A DNA stretch of 64,000 bases from Stomorhina lunata (taxonomy: Eukaryota; Arthropoda; Insecta; Diptera; Rhiniidae), in NCBI GenBank assembly GCA_933228675.1, contig OW121740.1, positions 36,589,792-36,653,791 of the forward strand, written 5' to 3'. The notes beneath the pieces are model-generated. The model searched no databases, had not been told where the DNA came from, and worked only from the letters and a program-made list of their open reading frames with translations. Of the stretch, positions 23,130 through 35,352 are shown piece after piece. The translations under genes were made by a program, and so were the position numbers. The number at the start of each line of letters is the position of its first letter. Position 1 is the first letter of the stretch.

Positions 23130-23836
23130 TGGTCACAAATTTCGTCACAGAAGACAAGGAAAGGCCTGGTCAACTAAACAAGTTTGTCAAACGTTAGAAA
23201 CTTTAGAAATGCGATGTCGGAAATGGTAAATTGTAACTGGCGGTGAAAAATGGATTTATTACGATAACCCCAAGCTCAAAAAGTCGTACGCAAGGCTCGT
23301 CCAACCTGCAAAATCAATGCCAAAGCTGAATATTTACTATGCCAAGGTAATGCTCTGTATTTGGAGAGATCAAAAAAGTGTTTTGTATTATGAGCTGTTG
23401 AAATCGGCTCAGACGATACCAGGGCACTTGTACTGAAGATAAATGATCGTTTGAAGAGAGCAATCAACCAAAAACCAAGAGGAGATTATTTTTCATCATG
23501 ACAACGATCGGCAACTTTTTGCAAAACCGGTGTAAAACTAATTGGAAAACAGTGGATGGAAAGTTTTGGTTCATCTGTCGTATACCCCATACCTTGTCCC
23601 TTCCGACTACCTTTTGTTTCGATCGACGAAATTGGTCTTAATTGATTCTTTGCCCCAAAGCATTTCTTTGGTGCGATTTCCATATGCATCCAGAAAAATG
23701 GGGAAAAGAAGTGGTAATAACGTAAGGTCCAAAAGAGGATATTTATCTAAGAAAGGCTTTTATGGAAATGACACGATATCTAAATTGTCACGGTCAGTTT
23801 TGCAAACTCGGAAGAGAATTGTGGGATGCCATTGAA
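23130..23836 (+). pseudogene. Mariner transposase relic (DD34D type)
   Basis: Recognisable blocks in order: RPGQPKQVCQTLETLEMRCR, GGEKWIYYDNPK, KLNIYYAKVMLCIWRDQKSV, LYYELLKSAQTIPGHLY, a HHDNDRQLFAKPV second catalytic site, and YTPYLVPSDYLLFRS with the last Asp. The C-terminal region decays to a stop at about 23835. The first catalytic Asp is Gly here (GGEKW instead of the usual GDEKW). Two or more in-frame stops confirm that it is dead. The order and motifs fit the mauritiana/cecropia-like mariners. The 5' end is not clear. Confidence 0.85.
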
Positions 23837-23839
23837 ATC

Positions 23840-25170
23840 TGTAGGTGAATAGCGATAGTACGAATAAAGGCTGAGCATAGGCTAAATAAGGGCAGAACAT
23901 CCTCCTTTAGGTTTCCGGCATGATTTTGCTATAAGATGTAAAACAACTACGATGAAAGTACAAAATCTTATTGTCTCAATCTCTAAAAAAAACTGGTCTA
24001 TTATTGAATAAACATGACTGGCAAATGTTATGTCATCTGTAAAAAAGAAGATATCATTAGAAAGTTTGACGTAGAATTTAGTAGAATTTTGTGTAGCTGT
24101 AGTTCAAATTGTCATAAATTGTTTAGTATTTCCTTACATTTTTATAAATCATTTCTTGCTCATGTGCTCTTATTTTCTCCACAACTGTTATTTGATATTA
24201 TGGAACTTAAACTTCATCATCAGCATGCATTCCTTAACTGCATTTCCGATTAAATAAACTACAACTATACAATGTTAAATAAGGGAAAAAGTACAAAAGA
24301 ACACAATTTTATTTAACAAAGTTTTTTCCTCTCCAAACAAAAAAAGCTATAAAAAAGCATTTATAAAGGATTTAAAAGCTCTTTAGCTGAGTTTCTGATA
24401 GTATAATCTGGGAAAATGAAATAAAATGGAGCAGAAGGGTTTTAAATTTTTACAGTCCGTATCAACGAAGTTTAAAAGGTCATTAATCTTTGGAATGCAA
24501 TGGTTTGAAGAGCAAATAACATCACCAGGAGTGGCAACAATCATTAGTCGGTATTCCATCAAAATGTCAACTGAATTGGTTGAAAATCAATTTATTGTTT
24601 GTCGCTCTCTATTTGTTACTAGATATTCAACACCCACTGCCCCTTTTTTGTATAAATGTTTATACATAGGCATGTTGCTGGCATTCAAATATACTTACGT
24701 CGCAGTATTGAAATACTATGACGTCACATTAAATTTGATGTTATTTCATTGACTTATCCCCTTTCTTCTTTGGACATCTGATGTGCATATGTTAGCATGT
24801 TTTGTATATTTAATCCTGTTTTCATGTCGTCTCTTTTTTGATATGGATTTTCTTTGTTTTATTACCGTCGTCTTCCTTCGGCTGTTCTTGTGCCGAGTTA
24901 TTTTTTTGTCTCTATTGTTGCATGTCGTTTTGTTTTATTTTTAATGTGATGACTTCAAAATTTGAAATTAATTGATAAACAAAAACGAAAACACAGACAT
25001 TCCCCCTTTCGTTTTATGTCAATCTCTTTGATGATGATGAATAATAATAAAGGAACATCTACTCGTACATATTTATCCACAAACTTACACATGCATACAA
25101 ATATGTCTCATAAATAGAGGAGGGTTTTTAGCACAGTCCAAAAGTGAGTCTCCTTTATTTTTTGTGTAGT
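23840..25170. other. No gene seen
   Basis: Contains an anonymous 108-codon plus frame (24426-24749) without recognisable motifs, and AT-rich DNA. Nothing supportable as a gene. Confidence 0.35.
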
Positions 25171-25178
25171 ATATTATC

Positions 25179-26980
25179 AGAGGTTCGAAAGGCTCAATTC
25201 CTAATTCCATATTTTAAAATCAAATTTATTTTAGTGTTTATATCATTCCCATAATACATTCACCTGAATCAAGTCATAAGCCTTAACTTTTAAGAATTAA
25301 TTCTTAGAGAATTTTAAATCAATTAGATTGAATTTAAATTATTTTAATTCTTAATCTTATACAAAAATAATTAAAAATTTTATAAACAAATCATTTTGTA
25401 AAGGCATACAAAAATAAATGTATTCAAACTAACCCTACAGTTCAAAAATATATATTACCTATAAAAGAGCGGAATAAAATAAATCTCAACGAAACAAGTC
25501 CTTAACCATAAAATAAGTTTCAGGATTGCATTAGGGATTAAATATCATTCAATACCCATGAAAAAAAGTCCCCATTTTAGAGGATAAAGAAATGACTCTT
25601 TCTTAAGTTATTGGGTTAAAAAAGGGTTTTTAAGCTGAGATGATTTCCATCTCGATTTAAACAAAACCAAGTCCACTTTGTCTAAAAAACATGTATGAAA
25701 AGTCATATGATTAAAATGTGATTTATTCATTATCGACATACATTTTATGTATATTTACATTTTCTAATTGTATTGAATTTTGTAATTTTATTCTAATTCC
25801 ATCATAATTGTGTATGTATCTCAGCTATGTAATATATCTTCCTGCTAAGGGACTAATGTTTTTTAGACCTGTAGGTCATATACAAATAACATTTTTGTGG
25901 AAAAATTCAAAAGTTTATTAAGTTGACTTAGGCGAAATTTAAAAAAAATAAAAAAATTCTTTATTATTGGTCATAAGATCAGAAAAACTATTTAAAATAA
26001 AATATAGATACACATAAAACTAAAGATTTTTTGTACACATAATCTATAATCTCATCCAGATTCGAAAACATATAAAATCCATTATTTCGCAGCAACACAA
26101 CAAAACCAGAGATAATATACTCTTACATATTAGCACATTTTACATGTATATGTATGTATTTACAAAAACTAATGTCACAAAAAACAAATTATTTTTATAA
26201 ATTTTTTTTAGAAAAAATTTTTAATTCCTTCACTAATTGAATTTCTGGTAAAGATTAGGTCATTATAAACGAAGGACCATTAATATTACTATATTCCTGC
26301 ATATCTAAATATCTTTTAAAAGTTATAGTTTAACAAATAAATGCAAAATATACACAAGATTGAGGTGAAATAGCCACATTAGGGTAGTTCCGTTTTTTTT
26401 GAACGAACATTAAAGAATACATGCATACTTTTATTAAATGTGTATGCTTTCTGATAAAACATAAGAATATTTTAATAGGTTATGATAAATTTTGTTCTAT
26501 TTTATATCTAGGGTTTTTACAAACAATGTATATCGCACTTGATATAATAATACCCTATAAATTAAAACTTCAATTTTCGTTTTTTGGTTTGATATACTTT
26601 TATTCAATGAGTGGAATAGTTTAAAAAACTTTTTCCTCGAAAAAGTCAGAATTTAAGTTTTTGATTTAAAATCAAGTAACTTTAGTTTATATCCACCCTA
26701 ATGATTTGCACAAAATGAATTGCCAAAAAATATTTTAATTCAATTTGGACTGGTTTTAATTAAGAATAAAAAATGTTAATTCAAATTGGAGTAGAGGAAT
26801 GAAGAAACATTTTATTCATTCAAGTTGATTTTAAATTTCCATGTGAATCAATTCACTATGAATTAAAAATCAACACATTTTTTTTAATTGTTTTATGGGA
26901 ATTAAACTTAAGGTATTGTTAAATCATTTTTGAATTCCTAGGAATTAAGCTAATATTTAATTAAGCCTTTCGAAGCTCTG
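25179..26980. mobile_element. Non-autonomous hAT element, 1.8 kb, perfect 8-bp duplication
   Basis: Left end CAGAGGTTCGAAAGGCTCAA and right end (reverse complement) CAGAGCTTCGAAAGGCTTAA differ at two of 20 bases. The flanking 8-mers are identical, TATATTAT (25171-25178 and 26981-26988). Both features are hAT signatures. The interior is extremely AT-rich, with AATTC-containing subterminal repeats and no frame over 70 codons, so it has no transposase of its own. Confidence 0.9.
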
Positions 26981-27167
26981 TATATTATTAACCCTTTTTT
27001 GGTAAAATATTTAAATTTGTCACGACTTTGATTTCAAATACAATTGTAAGCTTCTTCAATAAAAACATGTCCACGTTTTTATCCCCAATAAATAAGCTTC
27101 TAAATTTCTTAGTATTATTGGACACCCCCTTTTTTTAGTTATGTGGGTACCGAACTGTTCAGTAATC

Positions 27168-27690
27168 TCAGCGTTCAATTTTCTCTTTTAAGGCTTGAGT
27201 CGTCGTCGACTTATTCGCGTAAGCCATCGACTTCAAAAAACCCCAAAGAAAAAAATCTGAAGGTGTTAAATCGCTCGATCTAGGCGGCCAATTCTGGTCT
27301 CCAAAGCGCGAAATAACACGACAGGGAAATGAATGATGTAGCAATTGAATTGTTTCTCTGGCTGTATGACATGTGGCGCAGTCTTGTTGAAACCACATGC
27401 CCTCTACATTCATGTCTTCAATTATAGGCAAGAAAAAACTGGTTATCATTTCACGATAACAAACACCATTGGCTGTTTTAGATTGATCTGCCTCATTTTC
27501 ATAAAAAGGTCCAATGATTCCTCCAGCCCAAAAACCACACAACACAGTGACACGTTGAGGATGCATTTGCTTCTCGTGAATCACTCGAGGATTTTCCTCA
27601 CCCCAAATACGACAATTCTGCCTATTGACGAAGCCATCAAGATAGAAATGGGCCTCGTCACTGAAGATGATTTTAATGACCTCATAACCT
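27168..27690 (-). pseudogene. Mariner-like transposase, DD41D (rosa-type), 5'-deleted
   Basis: The catalytic domain is open on the minus strand. The first Asp is in IIFSDEAHFYLDGF (about 27630-27672). It is followed by RVTVLCGFWAGG, a second Asp in WFQQDCATCHTARETI, and the last Asp in SSDLTPSDFFLWGFLKS, then ALKEKIER to the stop region near 27168. I count 41 residues between the second and third acids, the spacing of the rosa mariners first described in tephritid flies. The N-terminal DNA-binding part is deleted: upstream DNA jumps to an AGGGTGTCCCAACTACAACG end-like sequence at about 27792. No matching inverted end was found on the other side. Confidence 0.85.
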
Positions 27691-27846
27691 CATTCTGTCT
27701 ACTTTACGATATAATAAAGTTTCACGATTTTTTTTAAATATCTGTGTTTTATTTACAATTTAAAAATTGCGTTGTAGTTGGGACACCCTTTATTTATGTT
27801 TCGGAAAAAGCAAAGAAATTTTTAAATGAAAAAAGGTATACTCCTC

Positions 27847-27961
27847 CTGATGATGGTGGCCTGACCAAACATCGAAATGCATCGATGAAAGGATGTTTGG
27901 TTTTATCGAAAAACTATTCATTACAATAATTGTAATAAATTGGGATTCTAGTGCAATACAC
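27847..27961 (+). repeat. Direct repeat pair, left copy
   Basis: Matches 28245-28380: CTGATGA, 20 nt, GAAATGCATCGATGAAAGG, then TTTGGTTTTATCGAAAAACT and TAATAAATTGGGATTCTAGT. Both copies point the same way and are separated by about 280 bp of unrelated sequence. Confidence 0.65.
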
Positions 27962-28244
27962 CAATGTCAAACTCGTTTGATATCCGGTCACATCATGAAG
28001 TCATTGGGTACCATGTCAGGACTGCACAAAGGATGTGTCATCAATTAGATGTTTTGCCGGCTTTATAGTTAACTTGATGATGTAAAATGATTCTTCTTCA
28101 AGGGTTAGTTTTAAGAATGCTTTCGAAGACTTTCTGCAAACAAATGGTAGAACAGTTATACGTTGCTCAAGAGGAACAGTGACCGCATGAATAATTGGCC
28201 CATATAAAGAGTCGACCATTTGCTATGCTTTTACCACAGAATCG

Positions 28245-28380
28245 CTGAAGAGATTCCCTAACCAACCATCGAAATGCGTCGAGGAAAGGTTTCCCCACCA
28301 ACATTTTTTTGGTTTTATTAAAAACTATTTATTGCAATAATAAAAAATAGTAATAAATTGGGATCTTAGTGCAATACACT
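28245..28380 (+). repeat. Direct repeat pair, right copy
   Basis: CTGAAGA, 19 nt, GAAATGCGTCGAGGAAAGG, then TTTGGTTTTATTAAAAACTA and AATAAATTGGGATCTTAGTG. It carries an extra ~14 bp after GAAAGG relative to the left copy. Confidence 0.65.
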
Positions 28381-28487
28381 ACAGTAAAAGTTTTTAACTT
28401 TTGTTAAATTTAGCTTATTTTTGGAATAACCACACGGTCGATTGCTTTTTTGTTTCTGATTTATAAGACAATATCCACGATTCTTCA

Positions 28488-28802
28488 TCAGCAACATTCG
28501 AACGTTTTAAAAGAATTCCTCTGTTTGGCATTCCGTTTTTCAAAAAAAACCTTTTGTCCATTTAAGAAACCCAGAGTTTTCGAATCGACTTTACAAAAAC
28601 TTTCATGATTTCTGAGAGCATTTCGCCGTTGTTCTTTATACATCTTATTCGTAGGTCTTGAATTTGTATCTTTAAAGACCCTTGTCTCAGCTAAAGAACC
28701 AGTTTCGGAAGAAGAGGTTGAATTAATGAGCCTGCGGTCAGTCTCAGCATTCAATTTAATGTAATCAGCCAGTTTGCGCAAACCTTGGTTAACCAATAAC
28801 AA
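28488..28802 (-). other. Unidentified open frame, no initiating ATG
   Basis: About 104 codons on the minus strand, starting in frame from a TTG, with a hydrophilic, basic product (SSSETGSLAETRVFKDTNSR, KMYKEQRRNALRNHESFCK, VFFEKRNAKQRNSFKTFEC). Composition is more protein-like than the surroundings. It could be an internal exon, or a fragment of a mobile-element protein linked to the repeats at 27847-28380. No family recognised. Confidence 0.25.
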
Positions 28803-29697
28803 TTTAAATTATTTTAAATATTTACTTATTACGAACTTGTAATATGTAAAATTTTCACTTGAGTATGAGGAAAACAAATTAGACTCCAACTTAGCGACAC
28901 TAACGAGAATAATCTGATTTGAAAATAATTCTTTTTTCAAAGGTCTCAACAAAAAGGGGACTTTATTCTCAAATTGAGAAATGGCTTTATTCTCAAATCA
29001 TTATTAAACCTCATTCTCAAATGTTTTTCAAATGTGGATATCATCTACATGTGAAACATAAACAAAATGGCGTTGTATTTTTGATATTTTTGAGTTTGTT
29101 TATTTTGTTTTCGAAATCAGCGCATTATATTTAAATCCTTTTTCTAAAAATATAATTTTTCAAAGACTTTTAAGAAACAAATAAAATTTGCTTATGCATA
29201 TGATTATTGAATTTTTTAAACTTTAATCAAAATAATTTGACGAAATTTAGACTTTTGCTTTGGTAGAGTGACTATTACAATTAAAATTGGCTGATTGGTC
29301 GATAATTTCGGGTTACTTTATTATTTATTTCGGGTTATTTTATTATTTAAATGAACCTTAATTTGAAAATAAACGGGAATCTTAAACTTCTGTTCAGATT
29401 TGAAAAAAGTTTGAAAAAACCGTTTGATATCAAATGTAAAAGTCATCATATTTCAAAAGTTTGATACTGTTCTTTCTGGGTTATAACACAACCCAATACA
29501 ATCTAGAATTCTTTACTCTCTTGGAGCACAAGAGATCAACATTTTAAGGTTCCAAATCTGTATTGTCAGCTCTTTATAATTCGAGTTTTTGAGGTCACCA
29601 ATTTAATATTCAACTTGTTTATAAAATATAAAATATATAAGACTTTCTATATAGACCATTATAATTTATTTGGATTTTTGGTAGCTAAGCTATTGTT
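28803..29697. other. No gene seen
   Basis: AT-rich. TTATTCTCAAAT recurs three times in 28966-29020, and a 26-bp direct repeat with ATTTCGGGTTA lies at 29305-29350; neither defines an element. Confidence 0.35.
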
Positions 29698-29764
29698 GAG
29701 GCCCTATGCTCCACTTGAGGCCCTCTGCTCCACTAAGAGTCAAGGATAACAGAAGAAGAAGAAA
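29698..29764 (+). repeat. Retrotransposon 3'-end fragment (family X), copy A
   Basis: GAGGCCCTATGCTCCACT is duplicated in tandem and followed by AAGAGTCAAGGATAACAG and AAGAAGAAGAA. Same 3' end as copies at 20490, 31986, 44652 and 48336. Confidence 0.75.
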
Positions 29765-30704
29765 GCCTTCATCGTCCGTGTCTGCTAGATATGAAGCGAA
29801 GCATCGTTTCCACTCAGAAGTTTACTTTTTGGATTTACCGTTGCTTAAATTGCGCGTAATTTAAAGATTCTTTTATTTATTATCTTGAAATATTCTCTTA
29901 ATGAAACATTGTTCTAAAATGCGCAACATAACTCGAATTTGAGAGAAAATGAATTACTTTCACAAAAACTTTTTATGACAATACCCAACATTATTTAATA
30001 AATTCAAGTAAAAGTGGGCGTGGCATTTCAAAATAGTTTCCTAAAATTGAAATATCAATACATTACACATTATCCTAGCTATTTAATAATTATATTTAAC
30101 ATCAACCCATTAACTCATCTAAGGGTTAATCTCATATACAAATACTGCATGTTAAAATATACTTCCCATATGTTGGACCAATAAAATGGGCAGACCAAAC
30201 ACAACTGCTGCCGTGCTTGTAAAATTTATAAAGAGATTTTATTATATAGATTATTTCAACACTAAAGAGAGTACGACAACAATTTAATTACAATAATTGG
30301 AATGCTGTAATTTTGAGCATAAAAGTGAAATTTTCTTTATTAATATAAATTAAATTTAAAATACGAAAATGAATTCGGATAAATTTAAGAAATAATGACG
30401 ACCCTGAACTTTAAAAAAAATCTCTGTGTAAACATCTAAAAAGATGTAAAAATATGTCAAATGCTTATTTAACACAATTTATTTCGAGAAATATGTAGAA
30501 TTTGTCTTCCGAAAATATAATAATAATTATAGTAAGGGAGGAAATATGTAATATATGTATATGGATGAGTGGTTAAATGAACATATAAATGTTTTTGGCT
30601 CAGTCTTTCAAAGAACTATGTTGATCAATTCATAAGGAATCGTAAGAGTTGTAGAGATATTTAAAATCGAAAATAACAATTACGTGTGTACATTTCATAG
30701 CTGT
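29765..30704. other. No gene seen
   Basis: AT-rich spacer. A single AAAAGTGGGCGTGGCATTT phrase near 30010 recalls the 44.3-kb repeat. No coding evidence. Confidence 0.35.
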
Positions 30705-31850
30705 TAAGTAATGATTAGTAATCGTAATGATTACTAATTTGATAACTTTTTTTTTGAAAGGTGAAGTAATGATTACATTACGATTATATTCAGATATGCA
30801 CGATTATACCATTTTTAATTGAAATTGAGAAATATTCAATTGAAATTGAGAATATTCAATTGAAATTGAGAAATTTTCAATTGAAGTTGAGAACTTTTAA
30901 TTGAAAATTAAATAGAAATTTTCTATTGAAATTGAGAATTTTCATTTGAAATTGAGAAATTTTCAATTCAAATTGAGAATTTTCAATTAAAAATGAGAAA
31001 TTTTCAATTACAATTGAGAAAACCTTAATTGAAAATGAGAAACATTCAATTGAAATTGAGAAATTTTCAATTGAAATGTAGGATTTTTTAATTGAAACTG
31101 AGAAAAGCCCAATTGAAAATGAGAAATTTTCAATTGAAATTGAGAATTTTTTAATTTAAACTGAGAATTTTTCAATTGAAATTGAGAAAAGTCCAATTGA
31201 AAATGAGATTGAATTTATGAATTCAAATTGAGAAATTTTTAATTGATAATGAGAAATTTTCAATTGAAAATTAGAAATTTTCAAATGAAATTTCAACCTT
31301 ATTTTCAATTGGGGTTTTCTCAATTTCAAAGAAAATTCTCAATTTCAATTAAAAAATTCAACTTAATTTTCAATTGGGCTTTTCTCAATTTCAATTGAAA
31401 ATTTTAAAATTCTCAATTTTAATTGAAAATTTCTCGTTTTCAATTGGGATTTTCACAATTTCAATTTACAAAATCTCATTTTCAATTGAAAAATTCTCAA
31501 TTTCAATTGAAAATTCCTCAATTTCAATTGAAAATTTCTCATTTTCAACTGAAAACTCTCAATTTTAATTATATATTTCTCAATTTCAATTGAAAAGTCC
31601 CAATTTCAATTGAAAATTTCTCAATTTCAATTGAAAATTCTCAATTCCAATTGAATATTTCTAAATTTCAATTAAAATTTCTCAATTTCAATTAAAAATT
31701 TCTCAATTCAATTTGAAAATTTCTCAATTACAATTAAAAATGGTGTAGTAATTGATTACGGTTACTAATAATGAAAAGTAATCTGGAATACTTTACGATT
31801 ACAAAAAATAATCAAAAGATTAGTTTTGATTCTTTTTCAATATTACGAAA
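30705..31850. mobile_element. Foldback-like element with tandem-repeat arms
   Basis: From about 30815 to 31290 the DNA repeats units like TTCAATTGAAATTGAGAA (18 bp). From about 31310 to 31740 it repeats the reverse complement TTCTCAATTTCAATTGAA. The outer edges are inverted too: CCATTTTTAATTG (about 30811) against CAATTAAAAATGG (31730-31742). GTAAT/ATTAC-rich flanks lie on both sides. Large inverted arms made of subrepeats are the hallmark of Foldback/Galileo-type elements, but no transposase or clear target duplication is seen, so a simple inverted satellite is possible. Confidence 0.6.
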
Positions 31851-31985
31851 ATAATTTTAAGTATTGAAAGTAGTCGGATTAGTTTTTAATTATTTTTAAT
31901 TGTTTTCTTTAATCGTAAAGAAATTCAGATTACTTTTCGATTATAAGTGAACGGAAATTGTTTTAAAGATAATTGATTACTGATC

Positions 31986-32028
31986 AAGGCGTTATGCTCC
32001 ACTGGGAGTCAAGTATAAAAGAAGAAGA
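31986..32028 (+). repeat. Retrotransposon 3'-end fragment (family X), copy B
   Basis: AAGGCGTTATGCTCCACTGG then GAGTCAAGTATAAAAGAAGA. No obvious target duplication. Confidence 0.7.
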
Positions 32029-32340
32029 CTAGCCGTAATCAAAATTTAACAGCTCTGATACAACTATTGAATGACAAACTAACTCATAACTCATACAATT
32101 AGTTGTAAATTGTAAAGTAATGTAATTGTAAAGTAATGTAATCCATTATTTTCTCAATAGATGGCCAACTTACAATTCATACGACAACTTATGAATGGAG
32201 AATTTGATTTTTAATGGTATAGACTGATGAAAATTATTAGGTTTATGAACAAAATGTTATTAAAAATTTAGTTATATATAAATTGTTAAATTAAAACAAA
32301 TTATACAAAAGTATACAAAAAAATTTAAATTTGTACTTAC

Positions 32341-35300
32341 GATTATTGTTGCCACTGAACTCATCTTCAAGTTCTTCTTGTTGTGTGTTAGCAGCTGCTT
32401 GCTCTCCTCCATTATTAACGACCGAGTTGCAAGATGATGTTGAAGTTTGATCAAACTCCGATAAACCTGATGAATTGGTTAAAGTAGTTGATGTGGCTGA
32501 GACAGCCGTAAATATATCCTCAATAGGAGATGGTGTAAATTTCTCAACAAAAATATCCTTTTCATCTTTAACTTTAATATTTGATTGTTCTTTGGCTGAG
32601 AGTATCTCAGCAGCACGTGTACGTGCATCCCGTATGGAGGGTCTTTTTTGTATAAGACTAGGTAGAGGTTGTGAGGTGTAAGTTTGATTAGTAGTGGATT
32701 CAAAAGCTGGGGGAGAAATTTGTTCTTGTTTTATGTTGACACTATCCAGGACAAAGGATTCTTGTGGTAAGAGAGAACTGGGTGGTATTTTAGTTCTTTG
32801 TTGCATGGTCGGCAATGGAGGAGATTGGGATCTTGGTTGCATGGTTGGCAGAGGAGGAGATTGGGATCTTGGTTGCATATTTGGCAGAGGAGGAGATTGG
32901 GATCGTGGCTGCATAGTTGGAAGAGGTGGCGATTGGGATCTTGGCTGCACAGTTGGGAGGGTAGGAGATTGTGATCTCTGTTGCATGGTTGGCAAAACAG
33001 GCGATTGTGGCCTCTGCTGCATGGTTGGCAATGGAGGAGATTGTGATCTCTGCTGCATGGTTGGCAATGGGGGAGATTGTGATAATTGATCCACATTCGC
33101 TGGCATTGGCAAAGTGGTATTTTGTGTGATATCATCAACTTCCATTGCCTCAAAACTGGTATCCTCCCGAGGTAAGTCTTCGAAGGGCACATTAAATGTA
33201 CGTCTTGAATGAAAATCATTTTGTGAAGAATCTGGCAAAGTATCATGACTTGTTGAAGAATCTTCGACTGCAAAAGTACGACGTAAATTGGAGGGTTTAT
33301 CAACAGAGGGAAATTGCATGAGTGTAGACGATTCGCTTTGATTCGATTTAACATGAAAGGTACGACGCTTTTCATTGACCGATTTGTCTTCATTCAAAGT
33401 ATCAATTGAGAAAGTTTGACGTTTGTTTTTCAAATCTTCCATTTGAGTTTTCATATCATCATCAATTTTTGGTAGAGAGGGCTCCACAGCAAAAGTAAAA
33501 CGTTTGTTCTTTTCATCGGCATTTAAGGGAGCTGTCGATTCCGCAAAGGTGCCATTTAAGGCTGGGCTACCTACATAGGTACCATTTAAATCATTAGTTG
33601 TCGGTTTGCTCTGATCTACATTAGACTGAGTTTGATTTACCAAATAATCTGACTTTTCGAGATAAGTAAATTCTTTTGGTTTTTCGTTTGCTGCTTTGGC
33701 AGAGCGTGGAAAACCGGCAATATTTTTAGGTTTTGAGGGAAAAGCTGGTGAAGTGGGTGCCGAACTTTTTTGTGAGTTCGTTGAAGAACTCATTCCTGAA
33801 GTGAGATTTAAATTGGATTCGGTTTTGCCAGTCTTTACGGATGAATTACTAATGGTGCTGGTATTCATGGGATCTGAATTTTTCTGCGAGCCCATCGAAT
33901 TAATCATGTCTAAAGTTAAATTAACATTGGGTTCAGTTTTACCTTCATGAGATGTAGAAGATTTAACTGATGAGTTGCTGATAGTGCTCAGATTCATGGG
34001 ATTTGAATTTTTCTGTGAGCCCATTGAAGTAATCATGTCTAAAGTTAAATTGAGATTTTGTTCAGTGTTACCTTCATGAGAATTCAAAGCTTTAGCTGAA
34101 GAGTTGCTGATAGTACTGGTATTCATGGTATTCGAATTTTTCCGTGAGCCCATTGCATTAATCATATCCGAAGTTATGTTTAAGTTAGATTCAGTTTTGC
34201 CCTCATGAGAAGTTACAGATTTATTAGATAAATTACTAGTAGTGCTGGTATTCATGGGATTTGAATTTTTCTGTGAACCCATTGTATTAATCATATCCGA
34301 AGTTATATTTAAGCTCTCAGTTTTACCATCATGAGAAGTTACAGATTTATTGGATGAATTACTATTAGTGCTGGTATTCATAGGATTTGAATTTTTCTGT
34401 GAGCCTATTGAAGTAATCATGTCTAAAGTTATATTAAGATTGGGTTCAGTTTTACCTTCATTAGAATTGAAAGATTTGACTGATGAGTTGCTGAGATTCA
34501 TAGGATTTGAATTTTTCTGAGAGCTAATTGAAGAATTCATGCCTAAAGTAGAATTCAATTTTGAAGATTTCGCTGATGAGTTACTGATGGTACTAGTATT
34601 TATACCGTCCACAGTTAAATTCAGATTGCCAGAAGTTTCAGGCTTGATTTCTTCCTCACCAGCCTTTTCTTCATTAACCGATTTAATAATACACTCAGAA
34701 CTTAAGGTTTTTGACTTGTTGACAGGCAATTCAATACTTTTATTCAAGGACAATTCATGTTTTGAAAGCTCCATCTCCAAGTTTGGCACACTTTCCACAG
34801 GTGTGTTTACTACAAAAGACATTTTAGAAGTTTCCGCTTGCAGCTGCATTGAGACAGGCTCATCATTAGATTTTAAGTCCCCTTCTGAGGGCTTCTTATC
34901 TTCAACATTTTCTAAAATATTTTCAGCATGCTGCAAAACTCTTTCCACATGCTGAATATTATTCGACATATTGTGTATAATTTCCATGGTTGCATTCATG
35001 TCAACATCCATAGGTTCATCTTCATCCATGGACTCAAATTGTTGTGATTGAATTTGTTCAAATCCTTGATTTTGATGGAAATTGTTTAATGGTTGACCTT
35101 CAGCCTCCATAGTTATGTCAGCTATATTTTCCATGGTATTATTAAGACTTACTGGCATAGTATTGTTGACAGCACTTCGATAGGAATCCAAGTCAGTGGT
35201 TGCATCCAATGCCGTGGTGTCAGCAGCAAATGTTGTGGCCAAGGGATCCCTATCATCGGTACAATCGTCAAAGGTATCAATATCCGATGAAATTGCATCC

Positions 35301-35352
35301 GATTCAGTGGGTAAGAGAAAATGTGTTTTATCAACACTAAATTCTTCGGGTA
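32341..35352 (-). CDS. Exon 5 of a large Ser/Asn/Pro-rich acidic protein (TACC-like?)
   Basis: A 3,012-bp open exon. The 3' splice site is TTTTCTCCGACAG before 35352 and the donor is GTAAGTA just after 32341. It enters in phase 1 and ends one base into a codon, so more exons must follow. The product is polar and low-complexity. It carries an acidic stretch (MDEDEPMDVDMN) and six to seven copies of a ~43-residue module with MGSQKNSNPMNTSTISNSS (34530-33760). Five K/RRTF-type motifs follow (33520-33180), then about nine 12-residue PRSQSPPLPTMQ repeats (33080-32790). A basic KRPSIRDARTR site near codon 1,212 of the joined protein resembles an Aurora-kinase consensus. Spindle and centrosome scaffolds such as TACC have this layout, with a coiled coil further C-terminal, but I cannot confirm the family. 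Alternatives are other disordered microtubule-associated proteins. Confidence 0.85.

Noticed and set aside
24426..24752. 108-codon plus frame
   Set aside because: No recognised domain, no supporting context, in a transposon-rich spacer; insufficient to call a gene.
32694..33089. 131-codon Gly/Cys-rich frame on the plus strand
   Set aside because: It is the reverse shadow of the PRSQSPPLPTMQ repeats in exon 5; the minus-strand frame is far longer and has splice signals.
32731..33393. 220-codon minus frame overlapping exon 5
   Set aside because: An out-of-frame shadow of the repeat-rich exon with heavy Cys/His/Asn from repeat translation.
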